Below, one piece after another: positions 5,376 through 6,661 of a DNA stretch of 6,661 nucleotides. Position numbers and translations under genes: made by a program. The notes beneath the pieces are model-generated. The model did not search any database. It was not told the origin of the DNA and saw only the letters and a list, made by a program, of their open reading frames with translations. The first letter of the stretch is position 1; each line of letters starts with the position of its first letter. The stretch comes from an uncultured Ruminococcus sp. (GTDB lineage Bacteria; Bacillota; Clostridia; Oscillospirales; CAG-272): positions 1 to 6,661 of the forward strand of contig CADCPG010000261.1 in the NCBI GenBank assembly GCA_902803255.1, written 5' to 3'.

Positions 5376-6425
5376 ATGAGCGGGAGCAGAAAATTTACAA
5401 ACGACTACAGCGAACTGTGCCACCCTGATGTCCTCGCGGCCCTGAGCAGGGCTGCGAAGGCCGGAGAGCAGAATACGGCATACGGGCTCGATAAACACTC
5501 CGCCGCGGCGGCGGACGCCATACGGCGCGTTTTCGGGCTTCCAGAGGGGGAGGTCTTCCTCCTGACCGGAGGGACCCAGACGAACATGACCGTCATATCC
5601 TATCTGCTGCGCCCGTACGAAGCGGCGCTGGCGTGCGGCACCGGCCACATAAACGTCCATGAGACCGGAGCCGTCGAGGGAAGCGGCCACAAAGTGATCA
5701 CCTGCCCGGGGAGGGACGGCAGGATCCTTCCTGACGAGGCGGAAAGACTGATACTGCTCCATGCCGACGAGCACATGGTGAAGCCTGGCCTCATATACAT
5801 ATCCGACGCCACCGAGACCGGTTCGGTCTATACCGCGTCGGAACTTCTCGCGCTCCGCGAGGTATGCGACAGACACGGCCTGTATCTGTTCATCGACGGC
5901 GCAAGGCTCGCCTCCGCGCTGACCGCTCCGGGGACCGACGTTACGCCTGGGCTGATCGGGCAGGTCGCCGACGTCTTCTACATCGGAGGTACGAAGAACG
6001 GTCTGCTCTCGGGAGAGGCCGTCGTGTTCCGCGACGGCTCGCTATGCGGCGGATTCCGCCGCCATATCAAGAACCGCGGCGCGATGCTGGCCAAGGGCTT
6101 TGTGCTTGGCATCCAGTTCGAGGCGCTCTTCTCCGACGGACTCTTTTTCAGGATGGCGGAACACGCGAACGGGCTCGCCGAAGGTCTGCGGAAGTCGCTT
6201 CGGAAGGCGGGCGCCGAATTAACTGGGTCATCGCCGACGAACCAGATATTCGTACGGCTCGACGCGGACGCGGCCGAGACGCTGATCTCGGAGTTCGGTC
6301 TCGAGCGCTGGGAGGTGCACGGCGACGGCAGAGAGACGGTTCGTATCGTCACCTCCTTCGCTTCCGACGAGAAGAGCTGCCGCGCGCTCGGAGAGCGCGT
6401 CGCCGAACTGCTGCGAAAGAAATGA
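5376..6425 (+). CDS. Low-specificity L-threonine aldolase (PLP-dependent)
   Basis: Fold-type I PLP enzyme that cleaves L-threonine or L-allo-threonine to glycine and acetaldehyde in the cytosol; related beta-eliminating lyases share the fold. Started at ATG 5376 it has 349 residues, normal for the family. Visible motifs are FTNDYSE near the N-terminus (7-13), LTGGTQTN for the PLP phosphate (63-70), GHINVHETGA (90-99) with the His that likely stacks on PLP, FIDGARL (172-178) with Asp174 for the PLP nitrogen, and DVFYIGGTKNG (199-209) with Lys207 as the Schiff-base lysine. RFVRIV-type C-terminal sequence (TVRIVTSFA) completes the small domain. It resembles E. coli ltaE only at family level. No clear promoter is seen just upstream, so it may depend on read-through past two hairpins or on a weak promoter I cannot recognise. 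A strong terminator follows. Confidence 0.9.
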   Translation: MSGSRKFTNDYSELCHPDVLAALSRAAKAGEQNTAYGLDKHSAAAADAIRRVFGLPEGEVFLLTGGTQTNMTVISYLLRPYEAALACGTGHINVHETGAVEGSGHKVITCPGRDGRILPDEAERLILLHADEHMVKPGLIYISDATETGSVYTASELLALREVCDRHGLYLFIDGARLASALTAPGTDVTPGLIGQVADVFYIGGTKNGLLSGEAVVFRDGSLCGGFRRHIKNRGAMLAKGFVLGIQFEALFSDGLFFRMAEHANGLAEGLRKSLRKAGAELTGSSPTNQIFVRLDADAAETLISEFGLERWEVHGDGRETVRIVTSFASDEKSCRALGERVAELLRKK

Positions 6426-6494
6426 CCGTAAGCCGGAAGGCCGCCGCACGGCGTCCTCCCGTTCAAAAACGACAATGTCTTTGAGACAAAACAG

Positions 6495-6541
6495 GTGGCT
6501 GTTAAAAACTCTTTCAGCGGGTTTCTAACAGCCACTTTTTT
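6495..6541 (+). terminator. Rho-independent terminator after the aldolase gene
   Basis: GTGGCTGTTA (6495-6504) pairs with TAACAGCCAC (6526-6535), and the stem gains four more pairs (6506-6509 with 6521-6524) beyond one mismatch. Six Ts (6536-6541) follow directly. On the - strand the same hairpin is followed by CTGTTTTG, so it may also weakly end the converging gene on that strand. Confidence 0.93.
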
Positions 6542-6557
6542 CAGTTGTCTTCTTTTG

Positions 6558-6661
6558 TCAGTCGTCTTTCAGATTTCCGCAGTGAGAACATCCCATGGCG
6601 CAGGTCGCGCAGTTTCCGGTGCAGCCGCCCTTCTTTTTCTTTTTGTCTCTCACAAGAGAGA
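6558..6661 (-). CDS. C-terminus of a small Cys-rich protein, FeoB-associated type (5' end outside window)
   Basis: On the - strand a frame is open from the right edge to a TGA at 6560-6558, giving 33 residues: SLVRDKKKKK followed by GGCTGNCATCAMGCSHCGN and LKDD. The pattern is a basic run, then five Cys spaced C-x3-C-x2-C-x3-C-x2-C with one His. This matches the end of FeoB-associated Cys-rich membrane proteins, which have one N-terminal membrane helix, a Lys-rich stretch and a Gly/Cys tail, and are encoded beside the ferrous-iron transporter gene feoB in anaerobes. The membrane helix would lie beyond the edge, so the family call is an inference from the tail alone. Another Cys-rich metal-binding tail is possible. 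The gene converges with the aldolase on the shared hairpin. Confidence 0.6.
   Translation of the reverse strand, partial: SLVRDKKKKKGGCTGNCATCAMGCSHCGNLKDD

Noticed and set aside
6476..6488. Separate terminator from the small TGTCT-TTG-AGACA hairpin
   Set aside because: Its five-pair stem with a three-base loop and no T-run is too weak; the real terminator is at 6495-6541.

Overview
The window reads as chromosomal DNA from a GC-rich anaerobic member of the Bacillota, most likely class Clostridia of gut or rumen type. This is inferred from several traits together: strong GGAGG-type ribosome binding sites, a consensus sigma-A promoter, a short glutamate 5-kinase without the C-terminal PUA domain, a secreted repeat protein ending in a Gly-Gly-Cys/membrane/Lys-Lys-Arg tail, and a Cys-rich C-terminus resembling FeoB-associated small membrane proteins. 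No taxon can be named from the sequence alone.

Layout, left to right. Bases 1-345 are the 3' end of an open frame that enters from outside the window. It encodes a hydrophilic tail of octapeptide repeats followed by a Thr-Gly/Thr-Glu run. Then come proB (368-1174), proA (1184-2437) and proC (2534-3358), a complete glutamate-to-proline pathway on the + strand, tightly spaced and probably one transcript with the upstream gene. The proA-proC gap holds a GC-rich hairpin and a 38-base all-purine tract. A 19-codon mini-ORF there ends by overlapping the proC start.

After a 185-base AT-richer gap with palindromes and a perfect TTGACA-17-TATAAT promoter lies a 560-residue secreted, probably membrane-anchored surface protein (3544-5226). 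It has six GLUG-like repeats, each carrying CxNxG. Its codon use is more restricted than that of its neighbours, which fits high expression. Two hairpins follow, then a PLP-dependent low-specificity L-threonine aldolase (5376-6425) and a clear intrinsic terminator. The last 104 bases hold the 3' end of a small Cys-rich gene on the - strand, converging on that terminator.

Functionally, ProB, ProA and ProC act in sequence (glutamate, glutamyl phosphate, glutamate semialdehyde/P5C, proline). The aldolase is an independent amino-acid enzyme linking threonine and glycine. I see no defence system, mobile element, CRISPR array, tRNA or rRNA, and no convincing undescribed multi-gene system. The best points for a second look are the surface protein (Cys/Asn ladder, C-terminal tail, promoter), the two partial genes at the edges, and the proA-proC junction.
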